This document shows, in pieces, positions 47,800-57,088 of a DNA stretch of 64,000 bases (the first letter of the stretch is position 1; every line of letters begins with the position of its first letter). The stretch is taken from positions 248,001 to 312,000 of the forward strand of contig JAPFFF010000003.1 of assembly GCA_039105265.1 (NCBI GenBank). Reading direction: 5' to 3'. The notes under the pieces are model-generated. The model had not been told where the DNA came from, made no database searches, and saw nothing but the letters and a program-made list of their open reading frames with translations. The DNA is from Tritrichomonas musculus (lineage: Eukaryota; Parabasalia; Tritrichomonadida; Tritrichomonadidae). The position numbers and the translations under genes are program-made.

Positions 47800-48686
47800 A
47801 AATTTGAGTGAATTTTGTCTTTTTTTTTTTTTTTAAAATTGAATGTATTTTGATCGTTTTTAGGGTTTGTTGAATTAAGATGTAATTCTTGACAATCTTT
47901 TTTTTTTTTTTTTTGCTCTGTTCTTTATTTGAATTTATTTATACACAATTCTCCAATCAAATTTGATAGCAATTTTGGTAAATCTTTATTTTTGAACTTT
48001 TTGGATTTTTTACTCTCAATTTTTTTGAATGCTTATTTGTCATAATATCTTTATAATTATACTATTTAAGAAGTAAGTATTCGAGGTTTTTATACCAATA
48101 AGCACCATTTCACAGCATTACAGGCATTATATGTTCAATAAAGAAGAAGAAAAATAAACTTCTATTTGCAATTTCCAATTTTTATTAAAATCGTAGTCTA
48201 AATTTCCCTTATTTCCTGCTTTTAAGAGCATAATGCTGGTATTACCGATCCAATAAAAAAAATTGAGAGCAAAAGATGAAAAAGAAACCAATATTTAGCT
48301 TCAAATTTTGAAGATATATATATGATCACAATTCTCACAAAAAGAACACAAATACGTCCAATGCGCTTTCACTCTTAGCTAATAAACCTAATTATTGTAT
48401 TTTATCACAAAATTGGTGCAAAACGATATATTTTTTTGCTCATTAAACACAAATAATTGCTTTTCTTATTCAATGCATATACTCATAGTTTATACTAGAT
48501 GAAATACTGCATATTTTAATGCATCTAAATTTTCTCACCCAAAGAAATGCTAATTATTATTTCATGATTTTTTTTTCTCAACAGAAAAATCTTAATAAAT
48601 TCTATTTATGTATATTAAAATATTTATAGTTTCTTCTTTTAGTATTTTATTTACTTATTTTCATGCTTTTTTGCTTTTTTAAAAAA
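47800..48686. other. Intergenic spacer left of a hAT-like insertion
   Basis: About 890 bp with poly-T runs near 47820-47833 and 47899-47914, otherwise featureless AT-rich sequence. Confidence 0.45.
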
Positions 48687-48694
48687 ATCCAAAT

Positions 48695-49323
48695 TATACC
48701 TTCTAATGGTAACCTAAAAAAATGGACCCGACCCGTTTTTTTCGGGTAGGGTAATTACCTACCATTCAAGTGAAGTGTTTAAGTATTACCCGATTATTTT
48801 TCTTTAATTATTCATTTAATTTATAATAATAAATAATAAATATTAATTTTTTTCATTAAAAATTTTGATTTCTTGATTCATTTTCAATATCTGATTCTAA
48901 CTTTAATGAAAATTTTCCTCTGAAAAAGCTGATATATATTCAATTTCAATTTTTTTTGATTTTATAATATTACTTTTATAACTTTATTCTAAACCCAACA
49001 AATAACATAATTAATATTAAATTTTCATATTATGATTATTATTCCATAAAAAAAATGATTTTTTTTGGAATCACTTAATTTGATATCATCCAAACATATG
49101 ATATCGTAGCAAATTGCATCTCAAATATTATCAATAGAATATCTGACAAGAATAATAATAATATCATTAAAGAAATGGTCTGGTAAAAAATTACCATCTT
49201 TATAAATGGCCGGGTAAAATTTTACCTTTAGGTAATATGTTATTTTCCTACCCAGGTAAAAAATGACCCTACCCAAGAAGGACCTGTCAAAAGGGGTCGG
49301 GTAGGTACCGCTTTCAAGGTCTA
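48695..49323. mobile_element. hAT-type miniature element, TATACCTT/TAGACCTT ends, exact 8-bp TSD
   Basis: 629 bp. Left end TATACCTTCTAATGGTAACC at 48695; right end inverted TAGACCTTGAAAGCGGTACC from 49323. ATCCAAAT at 48687-48694 recurs at 49324-49331; the match extends by one base each way, giving 10 bases of identity across the junctions. Subterminal GGGTA/TACCC words are dense at both ends (48721-48790, 49200-49310). The ends match the element at 24586-25573. No transposase. Confidence 0.85.
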
Positions 49324-49529
49324 ATCCAAATTGAGAGGAAAAAATCTAAAAAGTTCAACTATTTGTGAACAAATATACAAAGAAAAAAATTGAGGGGAAA
49401 AAATCTAAAAAGTTCAAAAAAAAATATTTACCGCAATTTTTGAAATTGACTACTTCGGGTAAATAAATTCATAAAAAGTTATTGAATTAACATTTATCAA
49501 TTGAAATATAAACCGAAGAGTCAATTTAA

Positions 49530-51113
49530 ATGTTTATCTTTCTATTTCTCCCCTTTATCCTTTCTGAGAATAGATTCTCAAGACAAACTAAATCTAGTCC
49601 GTCCAAATACAAATCAACAAAGAATTCGTACAAGTCTAATAATTTAGATGAAAAGCTATACAATAAAATTATCGATCAACATCAAAGCGTAATTACTAAC
49701 CAAAACAAAGAAAATGCAAAATATTCGAAACTTAATCAAAATTCGCTAAGGTATCAATCTAAAAATAGTAATTTAAATATTCAAAATCGTTACATTCCAA
49801 ACAAAAAAGCAATTAAGTTTCTTAATCAAAATGCCATTGATGATGATATTGATCAGCAAGACGAAGAATTGTCAGCTTGGGAAAAATGGAAAAATCGAGT
49901 TGCATCTAAAGGTCCACAATTACCCTCTCCTACATCAAAGCAAAATGAGCATTCCAGTTATGGTGAAAAATATCAAAATGATAATAAGTTTAATGATAAT
50001 AATCAGTATTATGATGATGATGATGATGGTTACATACCTTTATATCAGAGATATGTTAGACCAACACCAACTCCTTTGCCTGCTGACAAAAATGAAGACG
50101 CAGATAAAGATGAAATTCCCGCATGGAGAAAGTATATCAAACCAACATCAACACCAATTCCAGATGATATTGATAATGATGACGACGAAATTCCAGCATG
50201 GATTCGATTTAATAAAAATCCAACCGTAACCCCAATTCCTGACACAGGTGATATAATAGATGATGAAATTCCAGCATGGGAAAGATTTAAAAAACGTACA
50301 ACAACACCACCGCCTGATGATGATGAAATTCCAGCATGGGATAGATTTAAAAAGCAAACTATGACTCCTATTCCAGATGAAAATAATGATGACGATGACA
50401 AACGTGATGAATATATATATGATGATGACAAAGATAATGATTATGGCAATGATAACGATGATATTTATTGGTGGAAGAAGCCAAATGTAAAGCCAACTAT
50501 TACACCTGTTCCAGTTGATCAAAATAGAGATAGAGACTGGGAGAGAAATAGTGATATTGATGATCCAGATAATGAAAATGATAATCGATTTGATCATGAT
50601 AATGATGATGATGATGAACCATTTTGGAACAAATTTAAACCAAAGCCAACAAATTCGCCAACACCATCGGGAACTGAAGTACCACCCCAAACTTCTTCGC
50701 CAACCAAAACAGAGATTCCTACAGGATCGCCTTCAAAATCACCTACAAGATCTCCTACTCGATCTCCAACTCAATCACCAAAGCCATCCAAAACAGATTT
50801 GCCTAAAGCTACTGAGGTTAGCATAAATGATAGAGGAAGAAGCAATGATAACAATAAGAAAAAAGAAAATGAAAAAAGAGGAAACGATGGAAATAATACA
50901 GATAATAATCATATCGAAGAAAATATAAACTCAATTCCTAAGAGAACCAGAAAACCATCTGGACTTAATGGAGCTGAAGTTGTTATTATGATATCAATGC
51001 TTGGCGCAGCTCTTATTGTATTGCTTTTAGGATCTGTTTTTTACTTTTCGAGTGGACCATCTATTCTTGGTGGACGCGATGATGAATCCTTGATGAATAA
51101 TGGTTATTATTAA
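49530..51113 (+). CDS. Type I surface protein with Asp-rich Pro/Thr repeats
   Basis: 527 residues. An N-terminal hydrophobic signal (MFIFLFLPFILS) is followed by a basic Asn/Lys/Ser-rich region (to about 110) and then about eight related modules between 115 and 375, of the form D-E-I-P-A-W-x-R-F-K-K then P-T-x-T-P-x-P and an Asp-rich spacer. A Pro/Ser/Thr stalk (about 380-425, SPTRSPTRSPTQSPKPS) leads to a basic segment, one transmembrane helix (about 485-507, VVIMISMLGAALIVLLLG) and a short tail ending NNGYY. The acidic clusters could bind Ca2+ or host components and the stalk could be O-glycosylated; neither is shown. Repeat number is likely to vary between strains. Confidence 0.75.
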   Translation: MFIFLFLPFILSENRFSRQTKSSPSKYKSTKNSYKSNNLDEKLYNKIIDQHQSVITNQNKENAKYSKLNQNSLRYQSKNSNLNIQNRYIPNKKAIKFLNQNAIDDDIDQQDEELSAWEKWKNRVASKGPQLPSPTSKQNEHSSYGEKYQNDNKFNDNNQYYDDDDDGYIPLYQRYVRPTPTPLPADKNEDADKDEIPAWRKYIKPTSTPIPDDIDNDDDEIPAWIRFNKNPTVTPIPDTGDIIDDEIPAWERFKKRTTTPPPDDDEIPAWDRFKKQTMTPIPDENNDDDDKRDEYIYDDDKDNDYGNDNDDIYWWKKPNVKPTITPVPVDQNRDRDWERNSDIDDPDNENDNRFDHDNDDDDEPFWNKFKPKPTNSPTPSGTEVPPQTSSPTKTEIPTGSPSKSPTRSPTRSPTQSPKPSKTDLPKATEVSINDRGRSNDNNKKKENEKRGNDGNNTDNNHIEENINSIPKRTRKPSGLNGAEVVIMISMLGAALIVLLLGSVFYFSSGPSILGGRDDESLMNNGYY

Positions 51114-51706
51114 TTTGTTTCTATGTATTTTTTTTTATCCACATCATATATATATAGCTATATTATTTTGCGGTAGTTGATACTTATACTTTCATTCTAA
51201 CTAAAATTAATGATAGAACAAAAAAATAATGATCCTTTATTTTTTTTTATATATAAATCATTAAATAAAAATTAAACTAGAACCAAAATCTTGGTGACAT
51301 GATATTGATATATTCAAAAAGTTGTATTGTGTAACTGGGATTTTAGTTTAACTCTATTCTAATTCAGATGAGTTAGTGAAAAAGTATTGTTAGTCTTAGT
51401 GGTAATGTATTCTAATTTGGATTTGAACTTTTTGATATGGTTTTCAAAAAAACTGGAATCAAAAAGTGGGTATAAGAGATCATGAAGATTCAATCTTTTA
51501 GATACTAGAGAGATTTAAGATTGCATTTTCCAAACATCAGCAACACTGAAAATTGCTTTTAATGATACCTAAAGATTTGAATATTTGGCTAATTAGTATC
51601 ATTGTTCCTGATGTTTTATTCTTTTGGACACAAAAGGTATTGAAGAGTATCTTTTACTGACACAGAAGTCAAATTATAACAATATTCAATAATATGTTAT
51701 AATTTG
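51114..51706. other. Intergenic spacer
   Basis: About 590 bp. No intact frame. A TTTTGGACACAAAAGG string (51623-51638) recalls the arms of the inverted pair near 20.8/21.3 kb. Confidence 0.4.
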
Positions 51707-51894
51707 TTACAAGACTTCAAAATCTTTCATCTCTCCAGTTTCAAATTCAAGAGTTAATAGACGAGATATTGATTCAATAAATACTTGTTTATTTCTATCA
51801 TGCCATCTAATTCATTAGCCATAAGCTGATATTGCATAAATCTACCATCCCAAGTATTATCTCATTCTGTTTCTGGATATGCTTTCTTGTTCAT
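51707..51894 (-). pseudogene. Decayed gene fragment, one stop and one frameshift
   Basis: From ATG at 51894 the minus strand reads MNKKAYPETE, TGA, DNTWDGRFMQYQLMANELDG, then shifts frame to HDRNKQVFIESISRLLTLEF and ETGEMKDFEVL before a TAA at 51707-51709. The text is clearly protein-like on both sides of the breaks, and the TGA could be a mutated Trp codon. Parent gene unknown. Confidence 0.5.
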
Positions 51895-51986
51895 GATTAA
51901 TTATAATATAAAAGATATAATCGACTATCTAAATGAAAAGGAAAAAAAAAAAAAAAAAAAAGAATTAGAAAAATTGAAGTGTTTAT

Positions 51987-52692
51987 TTATTTAATTTCTT
52001 CTTTTTTTACCTTGTCTTTCATTTCTACATAATCACACTCTATCTCAAAATCATCGAAGGTATCAACATCTTCGATTTCTTCAGTTTCTTGAACATGACC
52101 CATACCTTGTATTTTTTGCTTGTTATCATTTTGAAAGTAGACTTTCCAAGTAACTCTCCAGATAAATTTCTCTTCTTAGTCTTTATTAATGCAAGGATCT
52201 TTGAGGGGTTCTTCCAAACGGTCATAGTTGTCTCTTGGAACGATTTCTACCAGCCTTTTGACAGTCTCTTTTTTGAAGCAAAAGTAATGATTCTTCCGGG
52301 CATATTGATAGAATTCTTTTATGTTACAGTATTCAAATATCATTAAGAATCTTGCAAAATTATTTGATCACCTAAGTCTTTAAGTAATCGCCGCCGTAGT
52401 TATGCTTCGTGCTTGCAAAATTGATTGATCGTTCATGGATTCGAGGGATCGCATATAAGCACTCAATGGCAAGTATTAAAATGTCAGAAATTAGAAATAA
52501 ATAAATGAATTTGATTAAATTTATGATTTTATTCATCATCTACAATGCAAAAATATCGTCTCTAATTCTTTTTCATAGAGTTTCTGAACGACGATCATTC
52601 CTCTCAATCCTTAGAATGAGATTTTCTTTATGAAGTTTATGTACCTCCTAAAAGGCTTCGAGTAATGACAAATTAAGACTATGTGAATGGAG
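51987..52692 (-). pseudogene. Decayed coding region with several stops and a frameshift
   Basis: Read on the minus strand from about 52692, protein-like text appears in pieces: LLEAF stop EVHKLHKENLILRIERNDRR, SETL stop KRIRDDIFAL stop, AIECLYAIPRIHERSINFAS then TKHNYGGDYLKT; after a frame change, ATG at 52343 gives MIFEYCNIKEFYQYARKNHY and VKRLVEIVPRDNYDRLEEPL, a TAA at 52176-52178, then WRVTWKVYFQNDNKQKIQGM and an acidic end closing at 51987. At least four stops and one shift interrupt it. Parent family not recognised. Confidence 0.5.
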
Positions 52693-53243
52693 GTTAGACT
52701 TGATCTCTCAATATAAAATATTAGTTTATAAATATAATTTTACATATGTTCATTAGGAATCTGGCTGTTCCAGTTAAAAACCAAGCCTAAAGTTTAACTG
52801 TAAATAGATAGTTTTAATGGTAAATGAAACCCGCCTTTGTATAAGAATTTCATTTCACCATATTTCACTTTGACAATTTGACTATTGAAAATCAATCTCA
52901 AAAAGCTAATGCTTTGTATGATACATTCAAAAAATAATGAACTTTTTGAACGAGCATCCAATATATTAAAAAGTTCTTAAAAACGTATTAATTGAAAAAG
53001 TTCTTAAACTCTTTTGAACGAGCATCCAATATATTTATGAAATGAATCATTTGGGAATAACCTCTTTCGACTATTTCATTTTAAGATTTTTGTCATTTAA
53101 CATTGAAGACAGAATAAATTAAATTGATTTTTTTTTTCAATTACGATAAATGAAAATAATGTAAAGGTGTGAAATACTTTCTATCTTTTCAAAAAAAATT
53201 AACAAACAGTATTTATATAACATAATAATAACAATTATTCTAA
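52693..53243. other. Intergenic spacer with a short direct repeat
   Basis: About 550 bp AT-rich. TTTTGAACGAGCATCCAATA occurs at about 52944 and again 68 bases later at about 53012. Nothing else recognised. Confidence 0.5.
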
Positions 53244-53771
53244 TTAATCAAATCGTCTTCTGAGTCTTGAATTAATTCCGCTTAATAACCTTGGCGCTTT
53301 TCGGAGAAGGGGCAATTCATTTTTGCGAGGAGGATAAACAATCTTTCGCTCTCGGCTTTCTATTTGTCTATTAACAACGTATGGCTTTAGCTCTTGATTT
53401 TCTTTTTGTATTTCACGTTGTGCAATGTTTGGAAGACCTCTAGATTTAGGTCTTGCTTTTTCAGGTTTAAGTTTGTTTGAAAGGCGGTGTATTGTTGAGT
53501 CCCAATCAAAAAGAACTGTGTTGAAATTGGTTGGTTTAACAGTTATTTGAACTGTTTTTTGTCTTTTGCTGGCTGGTATTGCAGCTTCTTCATATCTCTC
53601 AAAAGCTTTAATATTTTCATCATTATTACACCGACTGTCAATTGGTGTTCGTAAAAAATCGTCGATGGACTCTTCAATTAAATCCTCTTGATTTTTTGGC
53701 GAAAGACCATCTAAACTATCATGCTGATAATTGCTATCATGAGAATCTCTAATCAGAGAATTCTCATCCAT
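53244..53771 (-). CDS. Hypothetical acidic-then-basic protein
   Basis: 175 residues from MDENSLIRD at 53771; the frame extends 11 codons upstream to an ATG at 53804 (MHFQSFINIEL), which I consider less likely because that part is spacer-like. The N-terminal half is acidic and Ser/Asp-rich. The middle contains FNTVLFDWDSTIHRLSNKL, and the C-terminal half is strongly basic with Pro (ERKIVYPPRKNELPLLRKAP, ending RLRRRFD). No domain recognised. Charge pattern would fit a nucleic-acid or microtubule-associated protein. Confidence 0.55.
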   Translation of the reverse strand: MDENSLIRDSHDSNYQHDSLDGLSPKNQEDLIEESIDDFLRTPIDSRCNNDENIKAFERYEEAAIPASKRQKTVQITVKPTNFNTVLFDWDSTIHRLSNKLKPEKARPKSRGLPNIAQREIQKENQELKPYVVNRQIESRERKIVYPPRKNELPLLRKAPRLLSGINSRLRRRFD

Positions 53772-54241
53772 TAATTCTATATTAATAAAACTTTGAAAAT
53801 GCAAATATTCGTTATTTTATTTGACTTTTTGAAAAGAAAAGCTATTTGCTATAATTTCCTCATTCTGATTATTTAAATATAGAAGAAAAAAATATTTACC
53901 AATTCTTAGAGCGCATACATATTTGATATTTTATATAACATAATGTTAAAGATTGATAATAATATATATGGTGTAAATCATTTTTCAGAAACTTTTAAAT
54001 GATCAATTAAGTTTAAAACACGCGTTGTTTAGTAAATTTTTGAACTGGTTTAGTCCTTCTTCGTTGCTATTCTGATATCGCTTCTCTGAATTCAATTTTA
54101 TAATTTTTTTGAATGAGATATAAATAGATAGATTGATTTTGAGAGATATGAAAAGAAAAAATGAATTAATTATGGCACTTTTCTGTTGAATTGTTTTTAT
54201 ACAATATAAATATATAAACTTTTTGAATATTTTATTGCTGC
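53772..54241. other. Intergenic spacer between divergent genes
   Basis: About 470 bp AT-rich. Small frames on the minus strand (54003-54293) overlap the AIP1 start and are considered chance. Confidence 0.4.
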
Positions 54242-54246
54242 TCATT
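54242..54246 (+). promoter_or_regulatory. Candidate Inr (TCATT) for AIP1
   Basis: TCATTTCAC with its A at 54244, 14 bases before the ATG at 54258. It agrees with the trichomonad initiator in sequence and spacing and precedes a gene with codon use suggesting high expression. Confidence 0.5.
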
Positions 54247-54257
54247 TCACATTCAAA

Positions 54258-56030
54258 ATGACAGTTACTCCAAAAGATCTTTACGCTCCACATCCATTAC
54301 CACGCCGTGGTCTCGGGTTCTTTATCAGTTACTGCGACAGACTTGGCCGTATTTGTTATTCAGTCGATAATGTTGTTTACCAACGAGGTTTGGATAAGTT
54401 ACTTGATACTGACTACTACAGCGAACACCAAGACAAAGTTTCATTAGCAAGTTACTCTCCTACAGGACTCTTCATTGCTTCATCTGATGTTGAAGGTCGT
54501 CTTCGTATTTGGGCACCTACAAACAAAGAACATATTTTAAAGCTTGAAGCTCGACCAATTTCAGGTCCAGTTTATGACATGTCTTGGACAGAAGATAACG
54601 AGCGTCTTGCTTGCATTGGAAAAGGACAAAAATCATATGGTTGCGTTATCAATGCTAAAACAGGCGCTTCTCTTGGTGAAGTTATGGGACATACTGCTGT
54701 TGTTCAATCGTGCGCTCTTCGTGCCCAACGTCCATTCCGTTTCGTTACTGGTGGTGATGACTGCCAATCCGTTTTTTACAAAGGACCACCATTCAAATTT
54801 GATCATACAGCTCACGATCACGATAAATTCATCCTTTGCGTCAGGTATGCTCCAGATGGATCAGTTTATATCACAACTGGTCTTGATGGCAAGCTCTGTA
54901 TTTATGATGGCCCAACAGGTGAACATAAAGCAACACACCAACTTCCATGCGGCGTTTCAACAGTTTCATTCTCACCAGATAGCAAGCAAGTTCTTTGCTC
55001 TTTAATGGACGGAAGAAACGTTATTGTTAATGTTGAAACTGGTGCCACTGAAGGTGAATGGTCTGTTGGATCTGAAGTATACCATCAACAAATGGGATGC
55101 CTTTGGACAAAGAATATCAAATTCAGTATTTCCTTAAACGGTGACTTCAACTATCTTGAAGAAGGAGGAAAAGTTAGAACAGAATATGGACATACAGCAG
55201 CAGTCAATAATGTTGTATCCATCCCAGGTGGCTTTGTTTCTGGTGATGCTGTTGGACGTGTTCTCTTCTGGAAGAATGGCGAAGCACCATATGCATGCTT
55301 CTCACCAGAAGGAGAATCAGCTCCAGTTTGTGGAATGGTTGTTCTCCCAGGAAACGATAAGGTTGCAGTTTCACGTCTTGATGGCGTTTTGACAATTTTG
55401 AATGTTGCTGATGGAACAGTCAATGCAACATGGACACTTGGAAAGAAAGGATCTGGCCAACTTGTCGCTAAAAACGATTATATTGCTACATACCTTGACA
55501 AGAATTTACTTGTCATCCGTGGTCAAACAGTCAATACATATCCACTCAGCTTTGCACCAGCCGCCATCGCAGTTTCACAAGATGGTGCTGAAATTGCATT
55601 GGGTGAAAACAAGACAGTCCACTTTTACACACCAAACGGAGAAGAAACCGCAAAGGTTACAGGACTCTTCAAAGAATGCTGTGCCATTGCATATTCACCA
55701 GATAACACAAAAGTTGCTGCTTCCAGCATTAACAAAGAAATTATGATCTGGGATCGCAGTGACCTTGAGAACCCACTTATCGATGGATGGCGTTTCCACT
55801 CCCTTGCTATCACAAAGATCCTTTGGATCGATAACGAAAATCTTGTTACTGTTTCCAAAGATAGATCAATCCGTCTTTGGTCAATGAAGAAGAGGAGAGT
55901 CAACATTGAATGCCCACGTGCTCACGTTCAAAGTATTACAGACGCCGAATGGCTTGAAGAAAATCTTCTTATTACTTCAGGTATTGATGGCGCTCTCAGA
56001 ACATGGACTATTGAAAAAATACAAGCATAA
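54258..56030 (+). CDS. WDR1: Actin-interacting protein 1 (AIP1/WDR1)
   Basis: 590 residues, within the family's usual 600. Two seven-bladed WD40 propellers in tandem. Blade text typical of AIP1: YSEHQDKVSLASYSPTGLFI, SSDVEGRLRIWAPTNKEHIL, GPVYDMSWTEDNERLACIGK, VTGGDDCQSVFYKGPPFKF, and at the end WIDNENLVTVSKDRSIRLWS. AIP1 binds cofilin-decorated actin filaments and speeds disassembly, which suits an amoeboid, adhesive trichomonad. Codon use is more GC-ending than in neighbouring genes (many AAC, TTC, CTC), which usually marks high expression; this also makes long antisense frames, which I treat as shadows. Confidence 0.93.
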   Translation: MTVTPKDLYAPHPLPRRGLGFFISYCDRLGRICYSVDNVVYQRGLDKLLDTDYYSEHQDKVSLASYSPTGLFIASSDVEGRLRIWAPTNKEHILKLEARPISGPVYDMSWTEDNERLACIGKGQKSYGCVINAKTGASLGEVMGHTAVVQSCALRAQRPFRFVTGGDDCQSVFYKGPPFKFDHTAHDHDKFILCVRYAPDGSVYITTGLDGKLCIYDGPTGEHKATHQLPCGVSTVSFSPDSKQVLCSLMDGRNVIVNVETGATEGEWSVGSEVYHQQMGCLWTKNIKFSISLNGDFNYLEEGGKVRTEYGHTAAVNNVVSIPGGFVSGDAVGRVLFWKNGEAPYACFSPEGESAPVCGMVVLPGNDKVAVSRLDGVLTILNVADGTVNATWTLGKKGSGQLVAKNDYIATYLDKNLLVIRGQTVNTYPLSFAPAAIAVSQDGAEIALGENKTVHFYTPNGEETAKVTGLFKECCAIAYSPDNTKVAASSINKEIMIWDRSDLENPLIDGWRFHSLAITKILWIDNENLVTVSKDRSIRLWSMKKRRVNIECPRAHVQSITDAEWLEENLLITSGIDGALRTWTIEKIQA

Positions 56031-56371
56031 ATGAAATACATAAGCGCTTAAACTCTAAAATATCATCTAATATTTATTTTATTACTGTTTTTGTTTTTGT
56101 TTTTTTATCTATTTTGTTATTTTATATATGAAAGTTTTTACCATTCTTTTGCTCAGTATGAGACGCAGCTAATTGATCAATTTCAATGAGTGCAAAAAAA
56201 CCTTTTCTTGACGAGTCTTTAGGCTCATGAAACTTTCTAGAGTTTATTTAATTTTAGTATGAACGAATTTCATCGAATATTTCCTGAAATATTAAAGATG
56301 AAATAATACTATTGGCATGAATCAATAAACTCTCATTGAAAAAAATAGTGAATCGTTAATTAACAATCATA
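56031..56371. other. Intergenic spacer between convergent genes
   Basis: 341 bp AT-rich, no feature recognised. Confidence 0.45.
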
Positions 56372-56812
56372 TTAAAAAAAGAAATTCTGATTGGCCTTCT
56401 TTCTTTTCTTTTTTATCACTTTTCGTATCTTCACTTTATGCTCAACTTTAGGTTTTCCATCAGATTTTGGAATAACAATATGAGAATCTGCAATATACTT
56501 TCTCCATGCTCTTTGAATTATCAATGCCATTTGATTGAAGTATTTTTCTTGTTGAACTTGCTCCTGTTCAACGCATAAACATTTAAATAAAATACGAGCA
56601 CGATACATTCTGAATGTTTTTTGTATGAGAGTTGCTTTTTGATTTAGATCAGCGTAATATTTACGGAATACAAATCTATGAAAAGCTGCTTGTATTGTTA
56701 AAGCAGCTTTATATTCAATCTTACACGATTCTCTAGTGTCATCTAACATTTTAAAGAATTTATCTTCAAAAGAATCTCTTTGCAGGTATATATTAATAAA
56801 GGCAGCCATCAA
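56372..56812 (-). CDS. IQ-motif protein (SPATA17-like)
   Basis: 146 residues with three IQ motifs: AALTIQAAFHRFVFRKYY (about 36-53), ATLIQKTFRMYRARILF (about 60-76) and ALIIQRAWRKYIAD (about 95-108). A very basic C-terminus follows (KIRKVIKKKRKKANQN). IQ motifs bind calmodulin or EF-hand light chains. Spacing of the three motifs, including the hydrophobic linker between the second and third, is like SPATA17, a conserved axonemal/central-apparatus protein; the match is by layout only. Lies convergent to AIP1. Confidence 0.65.
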   Translation of the reverse strand: MMAAFINIYLQRDSFEDKFFKMLDDTRESCKIEYKAALTIQAAFHRFVFRKYYADLNQKATLIQKTFRMYRARILFKCLCVEQEQVQQEKYFNQMALIIQRAWRKYIADSHIVIPKSDGKPKVEHKVKIRKVIKKKRKKANQNFFF

Positions 56813-57088
56813 AAAAAATTATATTCAAAAAGTTTATAAATTCAATTCAAATTCAGACAAAAACGATCACAAATGATTAGAATTTTTTTAAATTAAAATG
56901 AAAAAGAGAATCAACATGACTCACAATAGGCAGATTCGAAGTGACAAAAAAAGAAAATAATATCGATTACAAACTTTATCAGATGAGAGTTTAAAAAGAA
57001 AACAATAGGTAATTTGGAGAAACAACCATAATCTTTATAATAAAATAAAAAAAAATATATATAAATAAATAAAATAAAAAACTATCTT

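Noticed and set aside
50045-50690. Long antisense frames over the surface-protein gene
   Set aside because: They are mirror images of the GAT/Asp repeats (Ile/Ser runs) with no sensible composition.
52089-52346. 85-codon plus-strand frame
   Set aside because: It is antisense to a more protein-like, broken minus-strand reading.
51707-52692. TGA reassigned to Trp to explain in-frame TGAs
   Set aside because: Intact genes in the window use TGA as stop (12430, 31819, 42493, 63199), and the broken regions also contain TAA and frameshifts.
54633-55906. Several long frames antisense or out of frame to AIP1
   Set aside because: They arise from the biased codon use of AIP1 and have no family-like text.
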